A stretch of 64,000 bases of DNA from NCBI RefSeq assembly GCF_001426405.1, contig NZ_LMEP01000001.1, forward strand, positions 187,241 through 251,240. Direction: 5' to 3'. The DNA is from Streptomyces sp. Root1304 (GTDB lineage Bacteria > Actinomycetota > Actinomycetes > Streptomycetales > Streptomycetaceae). The notes under the pieces were generated by a model that worked only from the letters and a program-made list of their open reading frames with translations, had not been told where the DNA came from and made no database searches. The position numbers and the translations under genes are program-made. Of this stretch, positions 50,057 through 58,658 are shown in pieces. Each line of letters opens with the position of its first letter. The first letter of the stretch is position 1.

Positions 50057-51504
50057 CCACGGAAAGCACCAGCGTCCCCTCCTCGCCGGGCCCCTGGCCC
50101 ACGGCGGGCCAGGCCTTCGGCCTCGCCTCCCTCGCGCCGCGCCGCGCCGCGACCGACCGGCTCGCGCTGCCACGCCACCGCCGCGTCCGGACACGGTCCG
50201 GCGCGGCCCCGCTCGTCGCCGTCGACGGGCTGGCCGTCCTCACCGGCGGCACGCTCCTGAGCGCCGTCCACCACGACGCCCGGCTGCTGCTGCCGGTCCT
50301 GGCGCTCGTCCTGGTCCTCGACGGGCACGCCGGCCTCTACCGGCCGCCCGTCCGCAGCCGGGCCCTCGACGAACTGCCCGCCCTCGCCTCCCGCGCCGGC
50401 GTCGTCTGGTGCCTGGCCGCGGCCGGCGCCGCCGCGTACTCCCCCGCCCTGGCCATCGGACCGCTGCGGCTCTGCGCCGCCTACGGCGCCCACGTCGGCG
50501 TCGCGGTCCTGGTCCGGGCCCTGCTGCTCGCCCGGCGCCGCCGGATCGCGCGCGCCCACCCCCGCTCGGCGCTCGTCGTCGGCGGCACGGGGGCCGCCCG
50601 CCGGTTCGCCGCCTCGGCGGTCCAGCACCCGGAGTACGGGATGCGGCCGGTCGGCATCGTCGGCGTGCCCGAGCAGGGCGGCGCTCCCCGGGCCGCCGGG
50701 GAGGCCGGGCTCCCGGTGCTCGCCACGACCGAGGAGATCCACCGGGCCGTCATCCAGAACACCGTGCGCGACGCGGTGTTCCTCGACGACGACCCCGGGC
50801 TCGTCACCCTCTTCCAGCAGTACGGCTGCACCACCTGGCGGGTCGGCGGACGGCACCAGGACGGGCCGATGGGCGAGCACATGTGGGGCCACGCCTGGCA
50901 CCGGATGGTCCCGCTGGACCAGCGGCGCGGGCGGACCGCCAAGCGCGCCCTCGACCTCGTGTTCACCGCGCCCGCGCTGGCGCTCGCGCTGCCGGTGCTG
51001 CTGCTCTGCGCGCTCGCCGTACGCCTCTCCGACGGTCCCGGCGTCCTGTTCCGGCAGGAGCGGGTCGGCCAGTACGGGCGCCACTTCACGCTGCTGAAGT
51101 TCCGTACGCTGCGCCCCTCCGACGACACCGAGTCGGCGACCCGCTGGAACGTGGCGGGCGACCGCCGGATGAGCGCGGCCGGGAGCTTCCTGCGGAAGAC
51201 CTCGCTCGACGAGCTGCCGCAGCTGTGGAACGTGCTGCGCGGCGACATGAGCCTGGTCGGGCCCCGTCCCGAACGGCCGTACTTCGTCGCCCAGTTCAGC
51301 AAGATCCACGCCGGGTACGCGGCCCGCCACCGGATGCCGGTGGGGCTGACCGGTCTGGCGCAGGTGCACGGGCTGCGCGGTGACACCTCGATCGAGGACC
51401 GCTGCCGCTTCGACAACCACTACATCGACCACTGGTCGCTCTGGCAGGACGTCTGCATCCTGCTGCGTACGGCGGCCGGGCTCGTCCGACCCACGGGGAG
51501 CTGA
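50053..51504 (+). CDS. Polyprenyl glycosylphosphotransferase (initiating sugar transferase)
   Basis: 483 residues; likely loads the first sugar phosphate on undecaprenyl phosphate. Seen: several N-terminal spans, a Rossmann-like region (ALVVGGTGAARRFA), and the C-terminal WbaP/CpsE domain with KRALDLVFTAPALALALPVLLLCALAV, FRQERVGQYGRHFTLLKFRT and SLDELPQLWNVLRGDMSLVGPRPE. GTG 50053 overlaps the GT4 stop as GTGA. Confidence 0.93.
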   Translation: MTTESTSVPSSPGPWPTAGQAFGLASLAPRRAATDRLALPRHRRVRTRSGAAPLVAVDGLAVLTGGTLLSAVHHDARLLLPVLALVLVLDGHAGLYRPPVRSRALDELPALASRAGVVWCLAAAGAAAYSPALAIGPLRLCAAYGAHVGVAVLVRALLLARRRRIARAHPRSALVVGGTGAARRFAASAVQHPEYGMRPVGIVGVPEQGGAPRAAGEAGLPVLATTEEIHRAVIQNTVRDAVFLDDDPGLVTLFQQYGCTTWRVGGRHQDGPMGEHMWGHAWHRMVPLDQRRGRTAKRALDLVFTAPALALALPVLLLCALAVRLSDGPGVLFRQERVGQYGRHFTLLKFRTLRPSDDTESATRWNVAGDRRMSAAGSFLRKTSLDELPQLWNVLRGDMSLVGPRPERPYFVAQFSKIHAGYAARHRMPVGLTGLAQVHGLRGDTSIEDRCRFDNHYIDHWSLWQDVCILLRTAAGLVRPTGS

Positions 51505-51506
51505 GG

Positions 51507-52820
51507 ATGGCCACGGCCGTGACCGGGCCGGCGGTCGCCCCGGACGACGTACGCGACCTGGCCCGCCGGGCCGGGGCGCTCTCCCCGGTCCTTGCCGTGG
51601 TCGCGCTGCTGCTCGTCCCCGGCGGGGGCGGGGCCCAGGGCGGCACCGGCGGGACGGGAACGGTCGCCGACGCGGCCTCCGGGCTGCTCGTCCTCGTCTG
51701 TCTCGTCCGGGTGCTGCGCGGCGGCGCCCGGCCGCTGACCCGGACGGCCGCCGTCGTCCTCGGCCTGCCGGTCCTCGGGATCTGTCTGGCCGCGATCACC
51801 TCGAACGACCCGGCGGCGAGCCTGCCGGGCGTCGCCCGCTACGTGCAGATCTTCGTCCTCGTCCCGGCGGCCGTGCTCCTCATGATCCGCGACCGGCGGG
51901 ACTTCGCCGTGGTCGCCTGGGGGCTGGTCGGGCTCGCGCTGCTCCAGGGCGCGGTGGGCGTCGGCCAGTACCTGACCGGCACCGGCGCCTCCTACCAGGG
52001 CGAGGACATCCGGGCCGTCGGCACCTTCGGGCCCACCGACGTGATGGGCATGGCGACCGTCGTGGCGTACGGCCTCGTCGTCGTCACCGGCATCGCGCTC
52101 GGCAGCGGGCCCGGCCGGACGCGGACGGCGGCGGTGGTCTGCGCGGGTCTCCTCTTCGTGCCGCTGGTCCTCTCCTTCAGCCGGGGCGCGTGGATCGCGA
52201 CCGTCCTCGCCTGCGGCATGCAGCTGCTGCTGTCGGGGCCCCGGCGGGCGGCGCGGGTGGCCCTCGCCGCCGGGGCGCTCGGGGTGGTCCTGGTCGGCGG
52301 TCTCGGCATCGGGTCGTCGATGGTGAAGGAGCGGGTCACCAGCATCACGCAGGTGGCGGCGGCGCCGGACCAGTCGGTGACCGACCGGTACACGATGTGG
52401 GCGGCGGCCGGGCGGATGTGGCGGGCGGAGCCGGTCACCGGCGTCGGCCTCAAGGGCTTCCCCGCCTACCGCGACTCCAACGCCTCGCTCGCGCTGTCCT
52501 CCGGCAGCGACACGGCGGGCGCGGGCGCCGCCTTCCAGCGGCAGCCGCTGCTGTCCCCGCACAACATGTACCTCCTGGTACTGAGCGAGCAGGGCCTGTT
52601 CGGGCTGCTGGCCCTGGCGGGCAGCTGGGTGGCGCTGCTGGTCGGCGCGCTGCGGCGGCGCCGCCTCGGCGCGGACTGCGCGCTGGTCGCCACGGGCCTG
52701 CTCGCCTGGCAGCTCATCGACTTCTTCTACGCGGACATCGGCGGCCCCTCGACCGTCCTCATGTCGGTGGTGCTGGGCCTCGCGGCCTGGTGGGCGCTGG
52801 CGGAGGTCAGGCGTGCGTGA
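51507..52820 (+). CDS. O-antigen ligase/polymerase-like membrane protein (Wzy-like)
   Basis: 437 residues with about ten to twelve spans. Seen: a WzyC-like central loop and the segments LSFSRGAWIATVLACGMQLLL, VTDRYTMWAAAGRMWRAEPVTGVGLKGF and LSPHNMYLLVLSEQGLFGLLALAG, which match the conserved Arg and His residues of the family. Polymerises repeat units outside the membrane. Two bases from the preceding stop; its end overlaps the flippase start by 8 nt. Confidence 0.87.
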   Translation: MATAVTGPAVAPDDVRDLARRAGALSPVLAVVALLLVPGGGGAQGGTGGTGTVADAASGLLVLVCLVRVLRGGARPLTRTAAVVLGLPVLGICLAAITSNDPAASLPGVARYVQIFVLVPAAVLLMIRDRRDFAVVAWGLVGLALLQGAVGVGQYLTGTGASYQGEDIRAVGTFGPTDVMGMATVVAYGLVVVTGIALGSGPGRTRTAAVVCAGLLFVPLVLSFSRGAWIATVLACGMQLLLSGPRRAARVALAAGALGVVLVGGLGIGSSMVKERVTSITQVAAAPDQSVTDRYTMWAAAGRMWRAEPVTGVGLKGFPAYRDSNASLALSSGSDTAGAGAAFQRQPLLSPHNMYLLVLSEQGLFGLLALAGSWVALLVGALRRRRLGADCALVATGLLAWQLIDFFYADIGGPSTVLMSVVLGLAAWWALAEVRRA

Positions 52821-54957
52821 CCCGTGGGCCGGGGAACCCGAGCCCACGGACGCGCCGCGGGCCGGCGAACCGCGCCCCCCGGCCCGCCCGCCCTGCGGCA
52901 CCCCGCTCACCGACCCCTGGCCGACCGCGCCTCCGGGCCCCACGGACTCCCCGTGGCCCCCGGAGGCCGTCGTGCTGCCGGGGACGGGGCCGGCGGGGCT
53001 CGCCGGCGCCCGCCCGGTGGCGGTCCGCCGCACGTCGGGGGCGGGAGCCGGGGCGGGTGCGCGCGCGGGAGCCGGGGCTGCCGTACGCGAACTCCGCGCG
53101 GCCGAACCCCGTACGCCTCACGGGGCCCCGGCGGGACCTCGTACGCCTCACGGAGCGGGTCCCGGACCCCGTACGCCTCACGGAGCGGGTACCGGACCCC
53201 GTACGCCTTCCGGGACCGGTGCGAAAGCCGCTTCCCCCGCTCCCTCCGGCCGTCGTGCCCACGCGCGCGTGCGCCCGTCCCGTACCGGGGCGTCCGAGGG
53301 GCGGGGGTTCCTCGCCAGGGCCGCCGCCGTGACCGCGGGACTCACCGCCGTCGGGGCGCTGCTCGGGCTCGTACGGGACCAGATCCTCGCCGGGTACTTC
53401 GGGGCCGGGGCCGAGACCGACGCGTTCCTGGTGGCGTGGACGGTCCCCGAGTTCGCCTCGACGCTGCTCATCGAGGACGCGATGGCGCTGATCCTGGTGC
53501 CCGCGTTCTCCCGGGCCCTGGCCCGCCGTGCCCAGGGCCCGCTCGGCGACCCGGTGCGGGCGCTGGTGCGCGGCACGCTGCCCCGGATCGTCCTCGTCCT
53601 CGGTGTCGTCTCCGCGCTCCTCGTCGCCGCCGCCCCGCTGCTCGTCCGGGTCCTCGCGCCGGGACTGCCCGATCCGGCGCTCGCCGTCGACTGCACCCGG
53701 CTGACCGGCACCTGCGTGCTGACCTTCTCGCTGGTCGGCTACTGCTCGGCGGCGCTGCGCGCGCACGGCTGTTTCCTGCCGCCGGCCGCGATCTACGTGG
53801 CGTACAACGCGGGCATCATCGGCACCGTCCTCGTGCTGCGCGAACCGCTGGGCGTGCGGTCCGCCGCCGCCGGGGTCGCGGTCGGCGGGGTCCTGATGGT
53901 GCTCGTCCAGCTGCCCTCGCTGCTGCGCGAGCTGCGCACCCGTCCGGTGCCGACGCGGCAGCCCGAGCCGCCCGCGTCCGGCGGCGGCACGGCCGAGAGC
54001 CGTGTCCTGGTCCTCGGGCTGATCGCGCCCGTCGTCGCCTTCTCGCTCGCCCGCCAGTCGCAGACCCTGATCGAACGCTTCCTCGCCTCGCCGCTGCCGG
54101 CCGGTGCCATCTCGCATCTGAACTACGCGCAGAAGGTCGCGCAGATGCCGATGATCCTCTCCCTGATGCTGTGCACGGTCAGCTTCCCGATGGTGGCCCG
54201 CGCGCTCGCGGCGGGCGACACGGAGACGGCCCGCCGCCGGGTCGAGCGGGATCTGCTGCTGGCCGCCGTCGTCGTCCTCGTCGGCGCGTCGACGGTGATC
54301 GCCGCCGCCCCCCGCATCGTCGAACTTCTCTTCGAGCGCGGTGAGTTCGGCCGCTCCGACACAGTGGCGACCGCCGCCGTGATGCGGGTGTACGCCCTCG
54401 GCCTGCTCGGCCAGACCATGGTCGGCGCCCTCGTCCGCTGCTACTTCTCCGCCGCCCGGCCGCTCTGGTACCCGGCCGCCGCCATGGCCGCCGGGCTCGC
54501 CACCACGGCCGCCGCCGGCGTTCCCGCCGCCCACCACTGGGGCGCCGTCGGCATCGCCGCCGCCAACGCCCTCGGCATCACCCTCGCCGCGGTGCTGCTG
54601 CTGCGCGGCGCGCACCGCCAGTCCGTCCCGGTGGACGTCGACCGGCTCGGCGAGGGCCTGCTGCGGCTCGCCACGGCGGGCGCCTGGGCCACCGGCGCCG
54701 GCTGGCTGTGCTCGATCGCGATCGGGCCCGCGTTCCTCGCCGTCACCGTCGCGGGCCTGGTCGTCATCGGTGTCTTCGTGCTCTTCATCGCCTGCGCCGC
54801 CAAGGCGCCCGAGATTCCGCCCCTGCCCCGCTCCGCCTCCCGGAGGACCGCCCATGCCCGCCGCCACCGCGCTGCGCCGTCTGCTCCCGAAGCCGCCCCT
54901 GTGGGTGAAACCGCCCCTGTGGGTGGCGATGTACCACTCGATCACGGACATCGCTGA
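52813..54957 (+). CDS. MurJ/MviN-family lipid-linked glycan flippase
   Basis: 714 residues. An N-terminal low-complexity region (about 1-155, Pro/Gly/Ala-rich with PRTPHGAG repeats) is followed by a MurJ-type transporter (13-14 spans): FLARAAAVTAGLTAVGALLGLVRDQILAGYFGAGAETDAFLVAW, SHLNYAQKVAQMPMILSLMLCTVSFPMVARALAAGD. In this cluster it probably exports the polyprenyl-linked repeat unit rather than lipid II. GTG start. Its C-terminal 35 codons overlap the deacetylase gene in another frame by 104 nt; either end could be annotated differently. Confidence 0.85.
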   Translation: MRDPWAGEPEPTDAPRAGEPRPPARPPCGTPLTDPWPTAPPGPTDSPWPPEAVVLPGTGPAGLAGARPVAVRRTSGAGAGAGARAGAGAAVRELRAAEPRTPHGAPAGPRTPHGAGPGPRTPHGAGTGPRTPSGTGAKAASPAPSGRRAHARVRPSRTGASEGRGFLARAAAVTAGLTAVGALLGLVRDQILAGYFGAGAETDAFLVAWTVPEFASTLLIEDAMALILVPAFSRALARRAQGPLGDPVRALVRGTLPRIVLVLGVVSALLVAAAPLLVRVLAPGLPDPALAVDCTRLTGTCVLTFSLVGYCSAALRAHGCFLPPAAIYVAYNAGIIGTVLVLREPLGVRSAAAGVAVGGVLMVLVQLPSLLRELRTRPVPTRQPEPPASGGGTAESRVLVLGLIAPVVAFSLARQSQTLIERFLASPLPAGAISHLNYAQKVAQMPMILSLMLCTVSFPMVARALAAGDTETARRRVERDLLLAAVVVLVGASTVIAAAPRIVELLFERGEFGRSDTVATAAVMRVYALGLLGQTMVGALVRCYFSAARPLWYPAAAMAAGLATTAAAGVPAAHHWGAVGIAAANALGITLAAVLLLRGAHRQSVPVDVDRLGEGLLRLATAGAWATGAGWLCSIAIGPAFLAVTVAGLVVIGVFVLFIACAAKAPEIPPLPRSASRRTAHARRHRAAPSAPEAAPVGETAPVGGDVPLDHGHR
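53110..53229. repeat. Four 30-bp direct repeats in the flippase N-terminus
   Basis: Copies starting CGTACGCCT at 53110, 53140, 53170 and 53200, the second and third nearly identical, encode the 10-residue unit PRTPHGAGxG. Confidence 0.8.
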
Positions 54958-55657
54958 CGACCCGTACCGGGTGACCGTCTCCCCGGTGCGCTTCGCCCGG
55001 CAGCTGCACTGGATGGCCGACCGGGGACTGCGCGGGGTCTCGGTGCGGGAGCTGCTCGCCGCCACCGCGGCGGGGCGCGCCCGCGGGCTCGTGGGCCTGA
55101 CCTTCGACGACGGTTACGCGGACTTCGTCGACTCGGCGCTGCCGCTGCTGCGCCGGCACGGGTTCACGGCGACGGTGTACGTGCTGCCGGGGCGGCTCGG
55201 CGGGGAGAACGGCTGGGACACGGCCGGGCCGCGCAAGTCGCTGCTCACCGAGGACGGCATCCTGCGGATCGCCGGGGCCGGCATGGAGATCGGCTCGCAC
55301 GGCCTCACCCACGTCGCGCTGACCGAGGTGGACGACGCCGTGCTCGCCGCCGAGACCCGGCACAGCCGGGAACTCCTGGAGGAGATGACCGGCACGCCCG
55401 TGGACGGCTTCTGCTACCCGTACGGGCAGGTCGACCCGCGCGCGATCCACGCCGTGCGCAAGGCCGGCTACCGCTACGCCTGCGCGATCGACCCGGGCCC
55501 ACACACCGGCGCGTACGCCCTGCCGCGGGTCCACATCGGCGAGGGCGACACCCCCTGGCGGCTCACCGCCAAGCGGGTCCTGCACCCCTTCCGCCGCCGC
55601 CACCCCGCCGATCTGACGCCCGCGCCGTACGGCCCCGCCGTGGTCGGTGCGCCGTGA
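54854..55657 (+). CDS. NodB-type polysaccharide deacetylase
   Basis: 267 residues. Seen: WVAMYHSITDIADDPYRVTV, catalytic Asp pair LTFDDGYADFVD, metal-binding GSHGLTHVAL (SHxxTH) and CYPYGQVDPRA. Removes N- or O-acetyl groups from sugars of the polymer. No signal peptide, so its action may be cytosolic or it may be exported otherwise. ATG 54854 with GGAGG upstream, inside the flippase reading frame. The stop is overlapped by the next GT4 start (GTGA). Confidence 0.92.
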   Translation: MPAATALRRLLPKPPLWVKPPLWVAMYHSITDIADDPYRVTVSPVRFARQLHWMADRGLRGVSVRELLAATAAGRARGLVGLTFDDGYADFVDSALPLLRRHGFTATVYVLPGRLGGENGWDTAGPRKSLLTEDGILRIAGAGMEIGSHGLTHVALTEVDDAVLAAETRHSRELLEEMTGTPVDGFCYPYGQVDPRAIHAVRKAGYRYACAIDPGPHTGAYALPRVHIGEGDTPWRLTAKRVLHPFRRRHPADLTPAPYGPAVVGAP

Positions 55658-56787
55658 AGGTCCTGCACGTCATCACCGGACTCGGCATCGGCGGCGCCGA
55701 GCAGCAGCTGCGGCTGCTGCTGCGGCACCTGCCCGTGCGGAGCGGTGTCGTCACCCTCACCAACCCCGGGGCCGTCGCCGCGGGCATCGAGGCGGACGGC
55801 ACGCCCGTCACCCATCTGGGCATGGCGGGGAACCGCGACCTCGGCGCGCTGCCGCGGCTCGCGCGGATCGTCCGGCAGGGCCGCTACGACCTCGTCCACA
55901 CCCATCTGTACCGGGCGTGCGTCTACGGCAGGACGGCGGCCCGGCTGGCCGGGGTGCGGCGGGTCATCGCCACCGAGCACTCCCTCGGCGAGACGCAGAT
56001 CGAGGGCCGCCCGCTCTCCGCGGGGACCCGCGCCCTGTATCTGGCGTCCGAGCGGCTCGGCACGTCCACCGTCGCCGTCTCGCCCAGCGTGGCGCGCCGG
56101 CTGGCGGACTGGGGGGTGCCCGCCGAGCGGATCCGGGTCGTCCCCAACGGCATCGAGACCGGCCGCTTCGCCTTCGACGCCCGCGCCCGGCGCCGTACCC
56201 GGGAGGCCCTCGGTCTCCCCGAGGACGCCCTTGTCGTCGGCGGGGTGGGGCGGCTGACGCCCGGGAAGCGCTTCGACCGGCTCGTCCGGGCGGTGGCCGA
56301 GGTCCCGGAGACCCGGCTGCTGCTCGTCGGCGAGGGCGAGCAGCGCGAGGAGCTGCTGCGGACGGCCCGCGCGTGCGGGGCCGCCGACCGGGTGCTGCTG
56401 GCCGGCGCCTGTGAGGACCCGCCGACGGCCTCCGCCGCGGGGCCTTCGCTGCCGGAACTGCTGGCCGCCATGGACGTGTTCGTGTCCACCTCACCCGACG
56501 AGACCTTCGGGCTCGCCGTCGTCGAGGCCCTCGCCGCCGGACTGCCCGTGCTGTACGTGGCCTGCCCGGCGATCGACGACCTCGCACCGGACGCCGCCCC
56601 GGGCGCGCGCCGGATCGGCGAGTCCGTGTCCGAGCTGGTCTCCGCGCTGCGCGGCGTCCGGGACGCCCGGCCCGCCCGGCTCCCGCTGCCGGCGGCCGCC
56701 CGCCGCTACGACATCGCGCACAGCGCCGGCCAGTTGATGTCCCTCTACGACCAGGCCGTCCACGGCACCCCCTTCCCCGCTGAGTGA
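55654..56787 (+). CDS. GT4-type glycosyltransferase (second of cluster)
   Basis: 377 residues. Seen: MKVLHVITGLGIGGAEQQLRLLL, LVHTHLYRACVYGRTAARLAG, VVPNGIETGRF, GVGRLTPGKRFDRLVRAVAE and the nucleotide-sugar motif DETFGLAVVEALAAGLPV. GTG 55654 overlaps the deacetylase stop by 4 nt. Adds a second sugar to the repeat unit; specificity unknown. Confidence 0.92.
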   Translation: MKVLHVITGLGIGGAEQQLRLLLRHLPVRSGVVTLTNPGAVAAGIEADGTPVTHLGMAGNRDLGALPRLARIVRQGRYDLVHTHLYRACVYGRTAARLAGVRRVIATEHSLGETQIEGRPLSAGTRALYLASERLGTSTVAVSPSVARRLADWGVPAERIRVVPNGIETGRFAFDARARRRTREALGLPEDALVVGGVGRLTPGKRFDRLVRAVAEVPETRLLLVGEGEQREELLRTARACGAADRVLLAGACEDPPTASAAGPSLPELLAAMDVFVSTSPDETFGLAVVEALAAGLPVLYVACPAIDDLAPDAAPGARRIGESVSELVSALRGVRDARPARLPLPAAARRYDIAHSAGQLMSLYDQAVHGTPFPAE

Positions 56788-56800
56788 GAGAGCCCGACCG

Positions 56801-57478
56801 ATGAACACCACCCCACCCCGCACCTCCCTCCAGGCCGCTCTGCGCAGGCCCGGCCGCTGGGCGGTCCTGCCCGTCGCCGTCCTCGCCGGAGCCGCGCTCG
56901 GCGGCGGTTACGGGGCCCTGAAGACCCCGCAGTACGCGGCGACCAGCTACGTCATCGTCGTACCGGCCGAGAAGTCCGACCCGGCGGCCGCGCTCGGCTT
57001 CGCGCAGGCGTACGGGCGGGTCGCCACCGACATCGCGGTGACCGGCGACGCCCAGGTGTGGGCCGGGGTCACCGCCGACACCCTGCGCCGGAACGTGCAG
57101 GCGGCGACCTCCCCGGACGCACCGATGATCTCCATCACCGCCCAGTCGGAACAGCCCGCGAAGGCCGTGTCGATGGCCGACGGGGTGGCCCGCGCGCTCG
57201 TCCTCAACAGCTCGCACGTCGCGGGCAGCACGGGCGTGAAGGTCGTCCAGTTCTCCCGGGCCACGAAGCCGATCGCCCCCGTCTCCCCCTCGGCGCCGCT
57301 CTCCGCGCTGGTCGGCGCCTGCGCGGGCGGTCTCCTCGGCGGTCTCGCCCTCCTCGTCCGGCCGAAGCGCGCCGCCTCGCGCGGCGAGGCCCGCCACTCC
57401 CGGCAGGCGTCCGCCCCGGCCGGGTCCGCCGCCGTGCCCGCCCCGGCGACCGCCGCGCACCAGGCGGAGGCGGTGTGA
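56801..57478 (+). CDS. Wzz-like chain-length determinant
   Basis: 225 residues, two membrane spans (about 22-42 and 165-185) bracketing an external helical domain, plus a C-terminal Pro/Ala-rich tail, as in Wzz/polysaccharide co-polymerases; KSDPAAALGFAQAYGRVA and the Pro-rich IAPVSPSAPLSALVGACAGG before the second span fit. Lacks a tyrosine-kinase domain. Sets polymer length together with the Wzy-like polymerase. Confidence 0.82.
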   Translation: MNTTPPRTSLQAALRRPGRWAVLPVAVLAGAALGGGYGALKTPQYAATSYVIVVPAEKSDPAAALGFAQAYGRVATDIAVTGDAQVWAGVTADTLRRNVQAATSPDAPMISITAQSEQPAKAVSMADGVARALVLNSSHVAGSTGVKVVQFSRATKPIAPVSPSAPLSALVGACAGGLLGGLALLVRPKRAASRGEARHSRQASAPAGSAAVPAPATAAHQAEAV

Positions 57479-58617
57479 CCCCGAGACCGCTGCGGACCGA
57501 GGTCTGCCGTGACGAGGACGGGTTCGGGCGCCTGGCGGCCGAGTGGACGGCGCTGTACGGGCGCTGCTCCACCGCCACCCCCTTCCAGTCCCATGCCTGG
57601 CTGCACTCCTGGTGGCTCTCGTACGGCCGGCCCGGTGCGCTGCGGGTGGTGCTCGTACGGGGTGCGGACGGCTCACTCGTCGCCGCCGCGCCCCTGATGC
57701 GGGCCGGGGGGCCGCTGCCCGTCCTCACCCAGCTCGGCGGGTCGATCACCGACTTCACGGACGTGCTCGTCGACGACGGCTGCCCGGGGGCGGCGCCCGC
57801 GCTGGCCCGGGGCATCGCGAGGGCCGCCAGGGGCTCGGTGGTCGACCTGCGGGAGGTGCGGCCGGGGGCGGCCAGCGAGCAGGTCTTCGCCCGCTGGCGG
57901 GGCCCGCGCCGACGGCTGCCCGACTCGCTGTGCCTGGAGCTGCCCGCCGTCCCCATGGAGGGGCTCCTCGAACGCATCCCCTCCGGGAAGGCGCAGCGGG
58001 TCCGGGCCAAGCTGCGCAAGCTGGACGCCCTCGGCATCGACGCGCACGTGGTCACCGGGGCGGAGGTGCCCGCCGCACTCGACCGGCTCCTGAGGCTGCA
58101 CCAGCTCCAGTGGCAGGGGCGGGGGGTGACGGCCGAGCACACCAGCGAGCGCTTCGCCCAGCACCTCACCCGGGCCGTGCGGCCGATGGTGGAGCGCGGG
58201 GACGCGATGGTCACCGAGTTCCGGCTCGCCGGGGACGTGGTCGCCGCCGACCTGACCCTGATGTCCCCCCGGCTCGCGGGCGGCTATCTGTACGGGGCGG
58301 ACCCGGCGCTGCGCGCCCGCAAGGTCGACGTGGCGACGATGCTGCTGCGGCACGGCGCCGGGGAGACCAGCGCGGGCGGGCGGGCCACGCTGAGCATGCT
58401 GCGCGGCACGGAGGCGTACAAGCACCACTGGCGGCCCGAGACCGTGGGCAACCAGCGGCTGATGCTCGCCGGGCGCGGTACGGCCCCGCTGCTGTGGCTG
58501 CGCGCGGGCGCGGCCGACGCGCGCCGCTGGGCGGCCCGGCAGGCGCGGGAGCGCCCCTGGGTGGGGCGGGCGCTCGGCAGGCTGCCGGGGCGGACGCGGC
58601 GCGGCGGCGACGGATGA
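57475..58617 (+). CDS. GNAT/FemAB-like acyltransferase (CelD/BcsL type)
   Basis: 380 residues. Seen: a first half with TPFQSHAWLHSWWLSYG and a second with FRLAGDVVAADLTLMSPRLAGGYLYGADPALRARKVDVATMLLRHG, characteristic of the CelD/BcsL acetyltransferase family, in turn related to FemAB. May acylate the sugar polymer. GTG 57475 overlaps the Wzz-like stop (GTGA). Last clearly colinear gene of the operon on the plus strand. Confidence 0.8.
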   Translation: MTPRPLRTEVCRDEDGFGRLAAEWTALYGRCSTATPFQSHAWLHSWWLSYGRPGALRVVLVRGADGSLVAAAPLMRAGGPLPVLTQLGGSITDFTDVLVDDGCPGAAPALARGIARAARGSVVDLREVRPGAASEQVFARWRGPRRRLPDSLCLELPAVPMEGLLERIPSGKAQRVRAKLRKLDALGIDAHVVTGAEVPAALDRLLRLHQLQWQGRGVTAEHTSERFAQHLTRAVRPMVERGDAMVTEFRLAGDVVAADLTLMSPRLAGGYLYGADPALRARKVDVATMLLRHGAGETSAGGRATLSMLRGTEAYKHHWRPETVGNQRLMLAGRGTAPLLWLRAGAADARRWAARQARERPWVGRALGRLPGRTRRGGDG

Positions 58618-58658
58618 GTCCGCCGCCGCCGCGCACGACCGCCACCGACAGGGACCGG

